This document shows positions 12,026 to 24,087 of a stretch of DNA of 64,000 nt, piece by piece. Position 1 is the first letter of the stretch. Every line of letters begins with the position of its first letter. The notes beneath the pieces were generated by a model. That model saw nothing but the letters and a program-made list of their open reading frames with translations, was not told the origin of the DNA and did no database searches. The position numbers were made by a program, and so were the translations under genes. Source of the DNA: Nectonema munidae (lineage: Eukaryota; Nematomorpha; Nectonematoida; Nectonematidae); the NCBI GenBank assembly GCA_030549495.1, contig JAUIRK010000993.1, forward strand, positions 1,657,501-1,721,500. The letters are read 5' to 3'.

Positions 12026-12282
12026 CAGTGGCGGGTCCAGAAATTTCTTATAGGGGGGACCGAAATCTATTTAAATTTTTTGCAATTTTGCTAAATGTCT
12101 TCAGAGAATACGACAGCTGTATTATGTCTTTTAGAATTCGACTTGTCATATCGTTGATATAAACGTAATCAACTACCAACAAGTATTGTTTTAGGAAAAA
12201 GCAAAATTAGTAAGCGTAATTTTCGAAGCCATTTTTCATAGGAGGGCCTAGGCCCATGAGCCCCCCCCACCCCCATTTTATC
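12026..12282. mobile_element. hAT-like MITE of the CAGNGGCGG family, right end lost
   Basis: The left end CAGTGGCGGGTCCAG followed by a G run at 12052-12059 matches the family at 39404 and 40637. The right part has a C run (about 12260-12275) but the complementary end CCGCCACTG-like sequence is absent, so the copy is truncated or eroded. Confidence 0.5.
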
Positions 12283-13944
12283 ATTTATTTGATCACCACA
12301 AACACATGGAATATAATCCATAAAGAATAACAAACGATTGATTACCAATTTAATTTATTTGCTTAATTTATATACAAGAGATTAATAATAATAATTATTC
12401 AAACTGTTTCTGCATTTTGAAATTATAATTATTTTGTGAACAGAAATACGTTTTTAGGGGTAAAAGATTGAAGCTAAAAGACGACAGGACATAGTTGAGA
12501 GACTTGTTTTTACCTTGCAGTAATTGGATTTTGAATAAACTTTTTCAACATTTACCTATTTTTGCATAAATTTGCTATTCAACATTATATATCAAATTGA
12601 ATGTTTTTAAATTACGCTTTACAAATTTTATTATTAAAAATTACCTTCCTTAAATCGTCCCTTTAAATAAATGATATATTTAAAAAATAAAATGATAAAT
12701 AAATAAAAGGTATAATTTTTAAATATTGAATTTTCTATTCGGATACGAGTTTGTGTTACGAAAGAAAATTAAAGTTTGAAAATGCGATATTTTTCGGACC
12801 ATAATGTAGGCCATTACTGAAAAGTTGACAGAAGAGTAAAATAATAGCAAATTTCCTTTATTCAGAGGAATTTAGTTAAAGTTTTGTAGTTAATATATTT
12901 TGTCCATATCTAAACAAATCTGGATATGTGTTATAAATCATCCTCAAGTTTTTTATTAAAAACTCCCTGAATAACATGACCTATGAAAGAAATTCTCTTA
13001 AGATTGTTTAAAATGGCATCAAAGTAAATAAAATATTTACACTAAAATACGTATATAACAAATCGAATTATAAAGGCAAAATTTTTTATCGGTACGCAGA
13101 AACTGTAAGAAAATTTTTGCAAGAATTTTTTATTTAACTGAAAAATAATTTTATGCGATAGATTAAAACAAAAAATTAATGCAAACATGTTTAAACTTTT
13201 ATGAAATGGAAGAAAATATGGAAGAATTTAACTTAAATCTACTAGATGTAATTTTTTTAATTAGTTTGGCTTTAAACAAACAAGTGAAGAATGAATTAAA
13301 AATGGTTTTGCGGTTTTATTTTTGAAAACGACCATATTTCTAAAATTGGACGTAATCGTGATGATGATGTTGATGTTAATAATGATGAGAAAAATGAAAG
13401 AAGCAAGTCTAGGAATGAAGATATGGGCAATTGATAAAACCTAATTGATTAACGTGGTAACTTTTAAATCATTGCAAAAACTGTTGCTAATCTTGTAAAG
13501 CCCTACTGTTAAGAATCCTCGTTTTGGAAATTTTGAAGAAGACAATAAACAACGATGAAAAAGGCTTTGGTGAAGGTAACTAGCAGAAAAATTAATCAGC
13601 AAAATTGAAGCAAAAAAGTTTGCCCTCATAAAACCCAATAAAATTATTAGTATAAAAGAGAATTATTTGTATTACTACTTTGTAAATGAATGTATCTTTT
13701 GTTGTTTCATGTCAGGAAAGTTGAAATTTGATAAAGCAATATTTATTTCTTCATATTTCGATTATATAACAAATTAATTCTAAACGTTCCAGGAAATTTG
13801 TTATATCAAAATCACTGTTTCACAATACGTTTTCACTGTATATAACTCTCGTAATTTCAGAAGTAACCAAGACATGATGCAGAATTTGCAACATAATCAT
13901 ATCTTAGGTTGTTCGACTTATTGTAAGTTCTTTTGTATCCGATC
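12283..13944. other. AT-rich spacer, no convincing gene
   Basis: A 65-codon minus-strand ORF at 13441-13638 has no recognisable motif. The rest is low-complexity AT. Confidence 0.4.
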
Positions 13945-14159
13945 ATCATCACTAACCGTACACTGTGGAAAGATCGGTTTCGGCTATTGAACCTTCATCA
14001 GTTCCACTTTGTGTGTACAAACCATGAGGTTTGAACTTGCGTCTAGTAGCTGCGCGTGAGCATCAACAAACTAGCAGTAAAACGGTTAGCTGTGATGATC
14101 TTTATCTACTTATCGATAGCCGAAACCGGCCTTTCACATAGTCTACGGTTAGTGATGAT
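13945..14159. repeat. 215-bp repeat with about 43-bp inverted ends carrying hammerhead-like cores
   Basis: Left end 13945-13987 and right end 14116-14159 are imperfect reverse complements; both carry 'atcatcactaaccgta' and 'cggtttcggctat' blocks. The inverted ends contain the GAAACCG part of a hammerhead-like fold (see 13965-14007). Such motifs are known from Penelope-like retroelements and retrozymes, so an inverted pair of their terminal repeats is a reasonable guess. No coding sequence lies between the ends. Confidence 0.6.
13965..14007 (-). ncRNA. Hammerhead-ribozyme-like motif (type I architecture)
   Basis: Read on the minus strand: GTGGAA, then the conserved CTGATGA core (13995-14001), a short stem-loop GGT..GCC, the conserved GAAA (13978-13981), a short 'ccgatc' region and TTCCAC, which pairs perfectly with the opening GTGGAA. 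Both invariant core blocks lie in the right order and are closed by a 6-bp stem, extended outward by CAC/GTG with bulges. Stem III would be extremely short, as reported for the minimal hammerheads of Penelope-like elements. The position before the predicted cleavage site reads GATC or AUC-like. Cleavage activity is not shown. Confidence 0.5.
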
Positions 14160-15165
14160 TAGGGCAAATAAAGTCAATAGAGTCAATTTGAAAAAAAATA
14201 TGTTTTAAAATTTTCAAATTTTTTTATTTAGCAAGTTTGTTCATATATTTCAATTTTTAAAAAATTTTTAGGTCAATAAAGTCAATTTTTTTTTTCTTAA
14301 AAATTAATTTTTTTTCCTAAAGTAAATATTTATGAAAAAAAAATTCAAAATTATTTTGCTTTTTATATTGTAACTTTTTATATTGTCTGACTTTGTTAGC
14401 CTAATTCCTATAAGTATGATATTAAAAAACATTGTTGTTTTATCATTTTTAGATTCAAAGCTTTGAATTTACTCATACGTTTTAAACAATAGCTCCCAAT
14501 TATAATCAATTACGTCAAAGCATGCCGAAAGTGGCAAAAAGTTTCTTTTGGGGGAATCTTGGAGTTCTTTGAGAATATGTCATTTAAATTGATTTAACTT
14601 GAAACTCATATGTTTGAACAAATTATTATTGGATATGTTGAAATACGTATTGGGTCCAACGCATTAAAAGCCCTCTAATGGCTTCACATTTAAGTCATTA
14701 AATAGCTTGTAATGTTTGAAATGATTTTTGGTATAAGAAAATAATTCAAGAAATGTACTCTTTCAATTTTTCGATGAGCTTGAATCTTGTGCCATTTATT
14801 GTCGAAAAAGTCAATAGCATCTTTTGGAATGTTGATAGTGACGTCATTATGCATGATGCTCAAGCTTAGTGTTAAAGATCCATTTATTGCTTCGATTTTA
14901 TAGTAATTTTCCAGAGAACCTGAACATAAGATTTAAATAAAAAAACTACATTACAACCTAAAACTTTGGAAAAATAGACGAAAATGAATTTTTGTGCGAA
15001 TAGGCGAAAGAAATATTTGCAAATCAAAATTAACTAATGGCATTTAAAGAAATCGCTTACATGGATTCAATGAATCTGTAATGCTGATTAAATCATCTTT
15101 AAGTATTACAAAGAAGAATGTGTATTTAAATTATTCTTATTGTTATATATTGATATATTATGATG
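14160..15165. other. AT-rich spacer
   Basis: At 14165-14300 the words 'gtcaata' and 'gtcaattt' recur, a reverse-complement relative of the patch at 2200-2310. No gene seen. Confidence 0.4.
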
Positions 15166-15903
15166 AAATATATCATTTTTAGTTTCGTTACACCTTTTTG
15201 CAATTCAATTACACCTTTTTGCAATTTCGTTACACCCTTTTGCTGTTCCGTTACACCCTTTTGGAACTCAATTACATCTTTTTTTAATTCAAACTCATTC
15301 TTTTAGAATTTAAGCTTGTTTAATTAATGTTTATTCATATTTACAATATTTTCATACTTTTTTGTTATTATTTTCTAAATATTTAAATCCCACGAACCTA
15401 ATTAAAGCAGATTAAAAAATAAGTTTGTATAAAATAATCTTTTATTTAATTCACGCATAAAGTTTTCTCTGAAAGTTGAAAATTTGAAAAAAATTTGAAA
15501 ATAAAAAAAATATACTAAAACTAAATATTTTTTAAAAAATTATAAAAATATTAGAATAAGATTCTACTAATTATTATACATAAGAAAATGTTAAAATTAA
15601 AGAGAAATACTTTTGTTTTGATAGAAAATTAAAAGATTATTATGTACAAACTTTTTTTAAAATCTGGTTTAATTAGATTCGTGGACTTTAAATATATTTA
15701 GAAATACACTTTAACAATAAAATAATAACAAAAAAGCATGAAAATATTGTAAATATAAAATGAGCTTAAAATCTAAAAGCACGAGTTTGAGTTACAAATC
15801 TATATTAAAAAGTAATTGAGTTCCAAAAGGGTGTAACAGAATTGCAAAAAGGGGTAATTGAATCGCAAAGGAATGTAACGGAACTAAAAATAGTATATTA
15901 TGT
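15166..15903. mobile_element. Foldback element, about 290-bp arms with 21-bp tandem repeats
   Basis: The left arm (about 15166-15456) and right arm (about 15625-15903) are imperfect reverse complements throughout, for example 'ctaattaaagcagatt' against 'aatctggtttaattag'. The outer part of the left arm is a run of about five or six 20-21 bp units of the form TTCGTTACACCCTTTTGCAA with drift. A spacer of about 170 bp separates the arms. There is no ORF. This is the architecture of foldback-type transposons. Confidence 0.7.
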
Positions 15904-16060
15904 GAGTAAAAGGCAGAATGGGTAGAGCTAAACCCCATACCATACCATACCATAGGGCATTTCATCCAAATATGTATTTTATTTTACCATACTAAATTGC
16001 CTGGATTGTTTAACTCTTTTTCATTATCAATTTTCCGTGGTAGTAACAAGCTGATCACAA

Positions 16061-16565
16061 GAGTTAAAAGAATATGTTGCAGTTTCAATACCACCAATCA
16101 TTGGCAACTACAATAAATCAATGGGTGGCACTGATCAGATGATCGGGCTTTTTCAACATACAGACCCTGTATCAGAAATAGAAAATGGTATTAGGGACTT
16201 TTTTTTATATTGTATGGAAATTAGCATGTATAATTCATGGTTAATTACACAAAAATGTTGAAAAACCATGCACATTTTTGGAGCACATATGGTCAATTGC
16301 GACTTCTTAGTTACAAACGTATTGCCATGATAAAAAAGTTATTCCAGCAAGAAACACGTGTTTTCACAATAGCCGTGTTTCTAATCGAATAGTTGATTCA
16401 ATGCGATATGGTGGTTTGAATCATTTTCCTGGAAAAGATGAAAATAAATAAAGATGTGCTCTTTGTGGAAAAACAACAAAAAGAAAATGCACAAAGTGCA
16501 ATGTTAAACTTCATGATTATTATTATTATTGCTTTTCAGCTTTTCATTGGGTTAAAAAGGAATAG
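16061..16565 (+). pseudogene. piggyBac transposase C-terminal remnant
   Basis: The frame opens with 'PPIIGNYNKSMGGTDQM', the piggyBac block that precedes the last catalytic-domain helices. Several stops and shifts follow. It ends with the cysteine-rich zinc domain 'RCALCGKTTKRKCTKCNV' and an 'FHW' tail, stop at 16563-16565. Known family role: TTAA-specific cut-and-paste transposition. The N-terminal two thirds are not visible upstream. Dead copy. Confidence 0.75.
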
Positions 16566-16811
16566 ATATTTTAAATAAAAAATTTTGAATTTTTTTTTAT
16601 TTATTTTCTTTTTAGCAATTTACTATATATGTAATAAAACTAGAGTAACGAAAACTAGAGTAACGATACTTGAAACAAAAGCAGAGGACTCTTACGATTG
16701 CCGATTCGGATTTCCGATTAATCATCCAATCACCAATGACTAGCTACACTCAGAAAATTCAAAATAGATTCCTAAATGCCCATGCAAAACGATTTGATTT
16801 TTGCCGTCCCT

Positions 16812-16905
16812 TGATAAAAGTACCGTGAAAGAGGCACAATACAACAGAACTTGAGTTATCGAAATCCTGTATATCTAATCAAACTTACTCACGCCCATTG
16901 ATTTG
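16812..16905 (-). repeat. SINE fragment (family of 35602)
   Basis: On the minus strand 'gggcgtgagtaagtttgatt' and 'ttcgataactcaag' match the head of the SINE at 35602-35745. The B box is missing, so this copy has an internal deletion. Confidence 0.5.
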
Positions 16906-17097
16906 AAAAATTCAGAGAGAATTTATTTTTTATTTATAAAAAAAATGCAATTTTGGATGATGTGCAAAAAATTTTTATATTAAGCGAAAAATTTGGCTGC
17001 ATTATTATACTATCATTTTTGTTGATCACGAATTTTGATAAAAAAATAATAACTAATTTCGTGTTACATTTCTGTATTTATTTTTTTATATAAACAC

Positions 17098-17225
17098 CAT
17101 TTTTAGTTCTATTCTATTTTATTTCAATTCTAAATTGTCTTTTTTCAATTCTATTTTGCCTTTTGCAATTGAATTTTGTAAAAGACAATAAAGAGCTGAA
17201 AAATGATAAAATAGAACTAAAAAAG
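17098..17225. repeat. Short foldback MITE (ttttagttctatttt family)
   Basis: 'ttttagttctattctatttt' at the left is complementary to 'gataaaatagaactaaaa' at the right, and the inner 'attgtctttt' pairs with 'aaaagacaat'. The whole 128 bp folds into one imperfect hairpin. A relative lies at 39269-39376 and a half-copy at about 24356-24410. Confidence 0.6.
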
Positions 17226-20200
17226 TTACATTCATTTTACTTTTTAGTTTTATATTTTTATTAATTGTTCAATGTACTTATTGGAAAGCTTTAAGTATTG
17301 AAAATGTATACATGTTCTACTTTATTATTATGGCATTAATTTTTGAATATATAATTAATGGATGAAAGTTTAAAATACTTTTTGTCTGTGGCAAAATATT
17401 TAATCAATTCCTTTCTATTCTCGATTAAGGGTGATAAAAAAAAAGGTGCCACATGAAAAAGTGTTTCCTGGTGTTTTTAACACAACACCGTCTCACTCAC
17501 GCACCTTGAACTTGATACAGTTCTGCAAGACCGTCACTCCAAGTAAGAAGAAAAAATGAAAGGATACCAGAGTAAAAGAGTTCACTGTTCAAATTCTGGG
17601 ATCTGAGAACGAGATGCAACTCATCTTGGATGAAATTGATGTCAGCATCTTCTTCACTCAAATCAAATGCGAAGCGTTCTTTCCCATAAAAAGAAGCAAC
17701 ACGTTGTAGATGCTCTAGTATTCAAAAAAGTGAAGAAAACTTAATAATAGTGAAGCCGAAGCAAAAATCAAACAAATTTCATGAATGCAGTGAACGACAA
17801 AATCAGAAGAATGTAGATAAGGATGCAACGACCTTTTAGCGATTTCAGCTATACTCCCTCTTCTTATAACATTTGATTATTATTCATATTGCGAATCATA
17901 CACAACAAGCCTCGATTATGTCATAGTAATGACCTATTTCTTCGAAGTGAGTCTATAAAGTACAAGAGTTTTATCTCATATTTTTCTCAAATTGATGTAT
18001 TTTTAAATATCAACAAAAATCAAGATGTATAAGATTCCAAAACAAACTTGTGACTAATTTGAACAGTTTAGACAAATCTATAAAAAAAACACTCAAAATG
18101 TAATTAAAAATTGATTCCTCCGCTCATTAGATCAGTGAAAAAAATGACTTTTATAGCAATGTTCTGCAGGATTTCATACAAAAAAGATTGCCTACCCCCG
18201 GTATATATATATATATATCACTTCGAAGAAAAAATGCCATTGCAATATACAGAAGAAGGGGGCCTCTCCTCCCCTAGGAGGATACAGCCATCCTATACTC
18301 GTCGAGAATGTGCCCTTGTGTCTCACACTCGCTTATACTTCGTATGAGTGAGAGCGCTTTGGAAGCTTCGATGCCAAAATATTTGGAGAGCAAGCCCCTC
18401 TTAAAATATTCTTGTAATTAAATTGGTGATTATTACTTTTGGAAATATTTGAAAATGATGAATAGATTCATATCACATTGCATATGAATTGGTAATGAGT
18501 GGTAACAACAATGCTGATAACAATAGTGAACACAAATATCCACAATGATCAATCATTTCTCCAGAGAAAATGACAAGAACTTCGTCATAATTGAACTGTG
18601 TCTATTATGCGAGGCGTGTGAGAAATGAGTAAAGAATATGTGATGTTCATGAATTTGGCAATATTTCGCAAATATATTCAATGTATTAAAACTCCTTTTT
18701 CTTCTCCCTCTCCCTCTGATGAGCCAGTAAATTCTGACAAAATCTTTGCATAATTGCATGTTTCTCTGTGTCGTAAGCGTGGTGCTTAATGATTGACACG
18801 AAGATTAGATTTAATAATCTTGTCAATATGAGCAAGATACAAATTTTATAATTAAAATTAAATCTAGATTAAATACATCTTCGTTCTCAAAATTACTTAC
18901 TATCTTTTTAAAATGTTTATAAAGGATGTATCGCTACTATACCCCCATATCATTGACAGGCAAGATATTGTCAAAAAATACATTTCTGGAAGATATGATA
19001 CATTTTTAACTTAAATATATAACTAGCAAATTTAGTTAACTGTTGAAACCCAATATAAGGAATTTCAAAGAACTATGAATAACGGTTAAATTGGGTTTTT
19101 TTTATAAAAAAAATCGTATCAATTTTAATTTATAGAAAGACTATTTCATTGAGTGAATACATGACAAAAATGCATGTTTGTGTCCAAAAATTGGTGAGCT
19201 TTTAATTTTTGAAATAAATGCAAAAATAGATAATATTCATTTTGAAAAGGAAAATAATGGGCTGAAATAAAAGTTGACTTAACAAAAATAACAGTTTATA
19301 CTTTTTAAAAAGCATTTTTGGGTGAATGAAATCTGTGGGTAGCAGAAAAGGCATGATGTATCTCGAGGTGCAGCGGGCATGCATATAAGGAACAAAATGG
19401 CTTATGGACAAAATACCTATTTAGAAAATAATCTAATAGCCAAGAAACTTTATTGAAAATACAAACACTGTGGAGAATGAAATTTTTTTTATTTATATAT
19501 ATATTTTTTCATTTTGCATCATCAATTGTTTTCGAAGTAAACACAACAAAGTTAAAAATTTAATTGTTGCGTGATGCGGAAAAGTTTTTATCTACTCAAA
19601 AAAGTGGAAGAAAATACTTTATAAAAGTGTTATGTTAGAAGTTGTGCGAGTTCTCTATGAAAAATAGGTGATGATCCTCTAACCAACCCACCCTTTAACA
19701 AAAGACCTGATTCTTTTTTTTGGGATAGAATAAGCGGTTGTCCAGCCCTCTTCTTCTTCCTCACCCGGTTATTGCTATTTATCCACATTCAAAGCTAAAA
19801 TCGAGGAACAAGAAAGTGCGAAGTTTGCAGGAAAACCCATTTGTAAAATCCATACAAAATATATTTGTCAAAACTGTTCAAATTAAATTTCTATTGAGAA
19901 CTTCATTCTCCACAATTATAAACTGTCTTTTTATCCTTAATGTCAATATACTTGCTTAGCATTTTATATGTGGAGAATCACTCATTGACTTATATTTTTA
20001 TATACTATCAAAATTTTAAATATACACATATACATTTCTTTTATTTTTGAACTTGCTTTTCTTTTTTCAGTTACTCTTTACGATAGATGGCGTTAATTTT
20101 GTAATAAATTTATAATTTAAATAAATTTTGAAAATTTACATGGCATTTTAAAATTGACGCAAAACTTCTAGTTCGTCCTTGCGAAGGATTAATTTATAAT

Positions 20201-20338
20201 TTCACATACAAAACTTGCTTTTATGTGTGGAATTTATTACTTGAAAACACATATCAAACATATTTCATAATTTGAATCAATATTGTGAATATTAAATGTA
20301 ATTCTTTTTAAAGAGAATATAATTTAGTATACAGATGG
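17226..20338. other. AT-rich spacer, no convincing gene
   Basis: Small ORFs (for example 18111-18347, 19738-19959) show no domain. A GC-richer patch at 18250-18330 with a palindromic 'tcctcccctaggagga' is unexplained. Confidence 0.4.
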
Positions 20339-20450
20339 TATGTTCGCGCAAAGCAGCCCATTTTGATTAAACTCGATTGAATTCCATTGAAAATTCGAGC
20401 TTGCCTGAGTTCCCTTACTATACATGAACGAACAATAACCCAAAATAGAT
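20339..20450. repeat. Dispersed repeat (cgcgcaaagcag family)
   Basis: Shares 'cgcgcaaagcag', 'attgaattccat' and 'ggaaattcgag'-like blocks with 46834-46930 and, reversed, with 55119-55230; the 'gttattgtcc' flank at 41478-41490 belongs to the same unit. Nature unknown. Confidence 0.5.
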
Positions 20451-21635
20451 TAATATATTCTTAGTTCAAGACTCTAAGGCTCATTGACAATAGAGAAAGT
20501 TTGTTATTTTTTGCTTTTTTTATTCAATTCTACCTTAATTTTAAAATGGGGGATGTTGGTTTTTTAATTTTTTTTCAAATTTACCTACTGTATTACCGAA
20601 AAATCTATCTTTCTCTCTATCTTTTCTTCAAACCCAGAAACGGAATTGGATTCTGAAAAAGAGTTTATACCTAGAAAAGTTACTTATTGAAAACTTAATC
20701 TGAAAAAGAAGATAATTTATTACAATGTTATCCAAATATTAAGTTTGGCAAAAGGACAATTTGGCGTAGAGAACAAATGATATAAATCATAAATATTTTT
20801 GATAACAAACCTCAAAAGATGTAAACTTGGGGATTTGACTCAATTTTAAGTTAAGATATATGAATAAAAGCATGTTATCTCGTTTCCCAATTTAATAAAA
20901 CTCTACAAGACCGGCATTGGTATGCACGGTTTTGGCGCAGGCGTTTGTGCCAAGCCGTTTAACATTATTCTTCTCTCCGTGTTATAACTGCAAAAATCGT
21001 AACTCTATAACAAATAACATGGACAGCGTATTGGTGGTGGTTAAGCTAAAATTTTGAAATTAATATTATTAATTTGAATGCAATAAGAATTCAAAAATTA
21101 AAAAAAAAAAGTAAAAAAAAATTATAATATTTTTAAAATTTTCAAAAAATCTTTGAAAAAGTTCTATAAAAGGCATAGGAAACTACTTTGATATTTGATG
21201 TATAAATAAATATTTGTCTTTTTTAAATGAAGAGAGGAGATTAACGCCAATTTGGTTACAGAAAATGGTGTGTGTCATTGAAATTCAAAAGTCAGAACAA
21301 ATATGTTAGTTAGGTATACACTCAAAAAATGTATATTATTCTGGTGTAGCGTATTTTCGCAAAAAAATCATGCCTCAAATAAAAATTGGTTGGAAAGCGC
21401 GCTCACAGGCTGGAGATGTTGCAAAAGAGTGCCAAATTTCAAAACAAGGCTAAGGCATGTTAATAAATCAGAATTTCAAATCTCTACTCTGGTTACAAGA
21501 TTCATTATAAACAAGAAAATAATATTTGGTGTTCGTTTGATGATTATTTTCTATGAAAAATTAATTAAGCTTTATTAAGTTTTCTCAATAACATTTCAAA
21601 GAATTGTAAAAATTAAAGTTATAGGTTCAAAAATA
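20451..21635. other. AT-rich spacer
   Basis: A small hairpin is possible at 20928-20960 (ttggcgca..tgtgccaa). No gene seen; the 91-codon ORF at 21303-21578 has no recognisable motif. Confidence 0.4.
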
Positions 21636-22040
21636 TTAAGGAGTAGAGCCCTTCATGTAGAAAATAGGGTATATTGAATTTTTATTAATTTGTAAAATTT
21701 TACTTGTTCCAATAACATCACAATGCTTGCATTCATCTTCCGAATCGGGGTCATCTTCAAGATCAAAAGACGTCTGTTTCTTGATGTTACTCAAGTTGGG
21801 CCTCTTAAGGATGTTTTGAGAGTCGTAGTAAATATAATTCTTCATACTCCCAGAAAAGTAAGGAATGAAGTGGACAAAAGTGGATTTGAGCATCAGCTCT
21901 GCTTCTGGAACTCCTCCGAAGTAGATTAAGTAGCTGGCGTAGTTGTGATGGTTCGAGTGCTTTGACTGAGAAGCACTTGTCGTCAATTCAAATTTCAAAG
22001 AGTCCAAATCAAAGTTAATTCTTTTATTGTGCTTTATCAT
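21636..22040 (-). CDS. Unidentified open frame, 134 aa, possible exon
   Basis: An uninterrupted 134-codon frame in an AT-rich area. The protein has mixed composition rather than low complexity: a Ser/His-rich stretch (residues about 20-35), a hydrophobic and aromatic middle ('YASYLIYFGGVPEAELML', 'FVHFIPYFSG'), then 'LKRPNLSNIKKQTSFDLEDD', an acidic run and 'CKHCD'. The look is that of real protein, but I recognise no family and see no partner exon. It could be an exon, or part of an unknown transposon. Confidence 0.25.
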   Translation of the reverse strand: MIKHNKRINFDLDSLKFELTTSASQSKHSNHHNYASYLIYFGGVPEAELMLKSTFVHFIPYFSGSMKNYIYYDSQNILKRPNLSNIKKQTSFDLEDDPDSEDECKHCDVIGTSKILQINKNSIYPIFYMKGSTP

Positions 22041-23275
22041 TTTAAATCTAAATTCACAGAAAAAATCTCAATTTGTCCTATTTTTATATTTTTAACTTTC
22101 ATAAACCTCACTAAACTTGTATAGTTTATCAAACAGTTTGCTTTTTCGTTAGTTTTTTTCGATTTTCTCTCATATTTCAGTGACAAATATTTTAACGCCA
22201 TGTGGAGCTGCCTACCAGAGAGTGCGGTGAAAGAGGTTTAGACACGGGCCCTCCCGAAGACCAAAAGTTTGACAAGACATTAAAATATATTTTGTTCAAG
22301 AATATTTCAACTTACATGAACAGTAAAACTCGATTAGCATACGTGTCGAAACCAAGAGTTAACCGGTGCTTAACCCACACACTTTTTCGTCAAATCTGAG
22401 AAAGAATTAATTTTTTAAATACTATAGAAATTAAAATTTGCCTTTTAAATACATACGCGAGCAAATGAACAAATGTGATTTAACACTGATTAAAGAAAAA
22501 ATGATTTAGGCTTCATTACTTTTCATGACATTTCAAAAGTTAAAAGTTTTTGAATTGAAGGAAAACAACAACAAATATCTCACTAATATATTAATATTTG
22601 AATATATCTTGAAATGCATTACAAATAATTAATCTATTGTGGTTGGTTGTTCATTAAAAAAATTTGTTAAATTTCAATAACATTTTGGATTTAAAAAAAA
22701 GCAAAGTCAATTTTCTAAGGCTGCTATTTGTAATTGAAATTTTCTATGTTTGCGTTGTGCAAAACTGCACATATGTACTTTCATGTGTCCTGCTTGAGTT
22801 TAACGCATTGGAAGCAAAGCGATGCTTAGCATGCAAAGCTTACTGGGTATTATTTCTTTCTCGAATAATTATAACTGTTTATAACGCTCAAACATATGGG
22901 CCCTTTGAAAATGACCGCTTTAGACTTGGTGAGCGTTGTGTTATAATTTTGGAGTTATACAGGACCGTGGCATTGCAGAGTGGCCGTTGTAGATAGGTCA
23001 TCGCTATGTATTATGTTTTTATGTAGGTGCATTTCAAATAGTTTAATATGAAATTAAGCCTTGGGTGTATGTGAGAAAAATTTTTTAATCTTATATGATC
23101 AATTTTTCATAATATACAGTTGAACGTTGGTTTTTAAACATCTCAACCTACCAACAAATGGGTTTATGGAAAATTTTTTGATATAGCACATTTTGACTCA
23201 GCTTATCTTTTATAATTCTTTATAATAGATATTTCTTCCTTCAATTTCTATCACATTAAGGTAAAGGTGTCATGT
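22041..23275. other. Spacer with small unassigned ORFs
   Basis: A 110-codon plus-strand ORF at 22664-22996 and a 65-codon one at 22202-22399 have no recognisable content. GC rises slightly around 22780-23000, which could be an old repeat. Confidence 0.35.
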
Positions 23276-23405
23276 GGTGTTTTCACCGAGAAGGCACAAT
23301 TGCGCCGCTTGTATCTAACTATGACGAAAGTAGGCTTGATGCTGGTTCAAACCCAAGACCTTAAGTTATCGAAAGCCATGATCTAACGAACCTTACTCAC
23401 ATCCC
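23276..23405 (-). repeat. tRNA-derived SINE (family of 35602)
   Basis: On the minus strand it reads 'gtgagtaaggttcgttag' (A-box-like), 'cgataacttaaggtc', 'gggtttgaaccagcatc' (B-box-like), then 'aagcggcgcaattgtg', in the same order as the copy at 35602-35745. Confidence 0.7.
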
Positions 23406-23715
23406 CAATATGAACATATATGTATTCATATTTTTATGTTTATATAAATATATATTTTCTCACATAAACACATGCATTAATGTATTTAAGTTAATAATTT
23501 ACATATTATATATAATTCTAAAAATCCTTCTCGGTTAACGAGCATTTTGAGTGACAAACCATTATATGGAATGAATCGCAAACCGCGAGATTTAACTATT
23601 TTACAGATCTATTTTAGATCAATATATTAATATCTTCAGGACACACACATAGATATGTTACCCAGGGGAAAAATTTCCGTCCCGCCTAGGTCAAAAGTTT
23701 TAGTTACAACCCTTT

Positions 23716-24087
23716 CAGTCATGGGCAACGATTTTGGGCCGCGGACCACATCGAAGTCAAACAAAAGTTTAGCGGGGGCAGAAATAAATATTTTCCATTT
23801 ATATTTTTATTATTTTATAAAAATATTTCGCATTCAATGTTTTTGGACAAAAATATCATTTATTATTTATCCACACTTATTTTGCATCATTTCAAACTTA
23901 TTTTAAATAATTTTGAATAAAAGAATTTGATGTAGTTTTGAAACGTGATTAATTATCATGTCTTTGAGCTGATGTTTTGAAAAGTTTAAGGATACTTAAA
24001 TTTTTTTTTTAATTTTCGAGTTTGGGGCCACATAATAAGAGTTCACGGACCAGATGTTGCCAGCAGGCCACATGTTGCCGACCCCTG
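23716..24087. mobile_element. hAT-type MITE
   Basis: Ends CAGTCATGGGCAAC and GTTGCCGACCCCTG are complementary at most positions. Subterminal 'gggccgcggaccaca' and 'gcaggccacatgtt' are typical of hAT non-autonomous elements. The 8-bp flanks do not match, so the target duplication has decayed or the ends are slightly off. Confidence 0.6.

Noticed and set aside
15166-15903. CRISPR-like array, because of 21-bp repeats
   Set aside because: The units are directly adjacent with no spacers, diverge from each other, and form inverted arms; this is a eukaryotic foldback.
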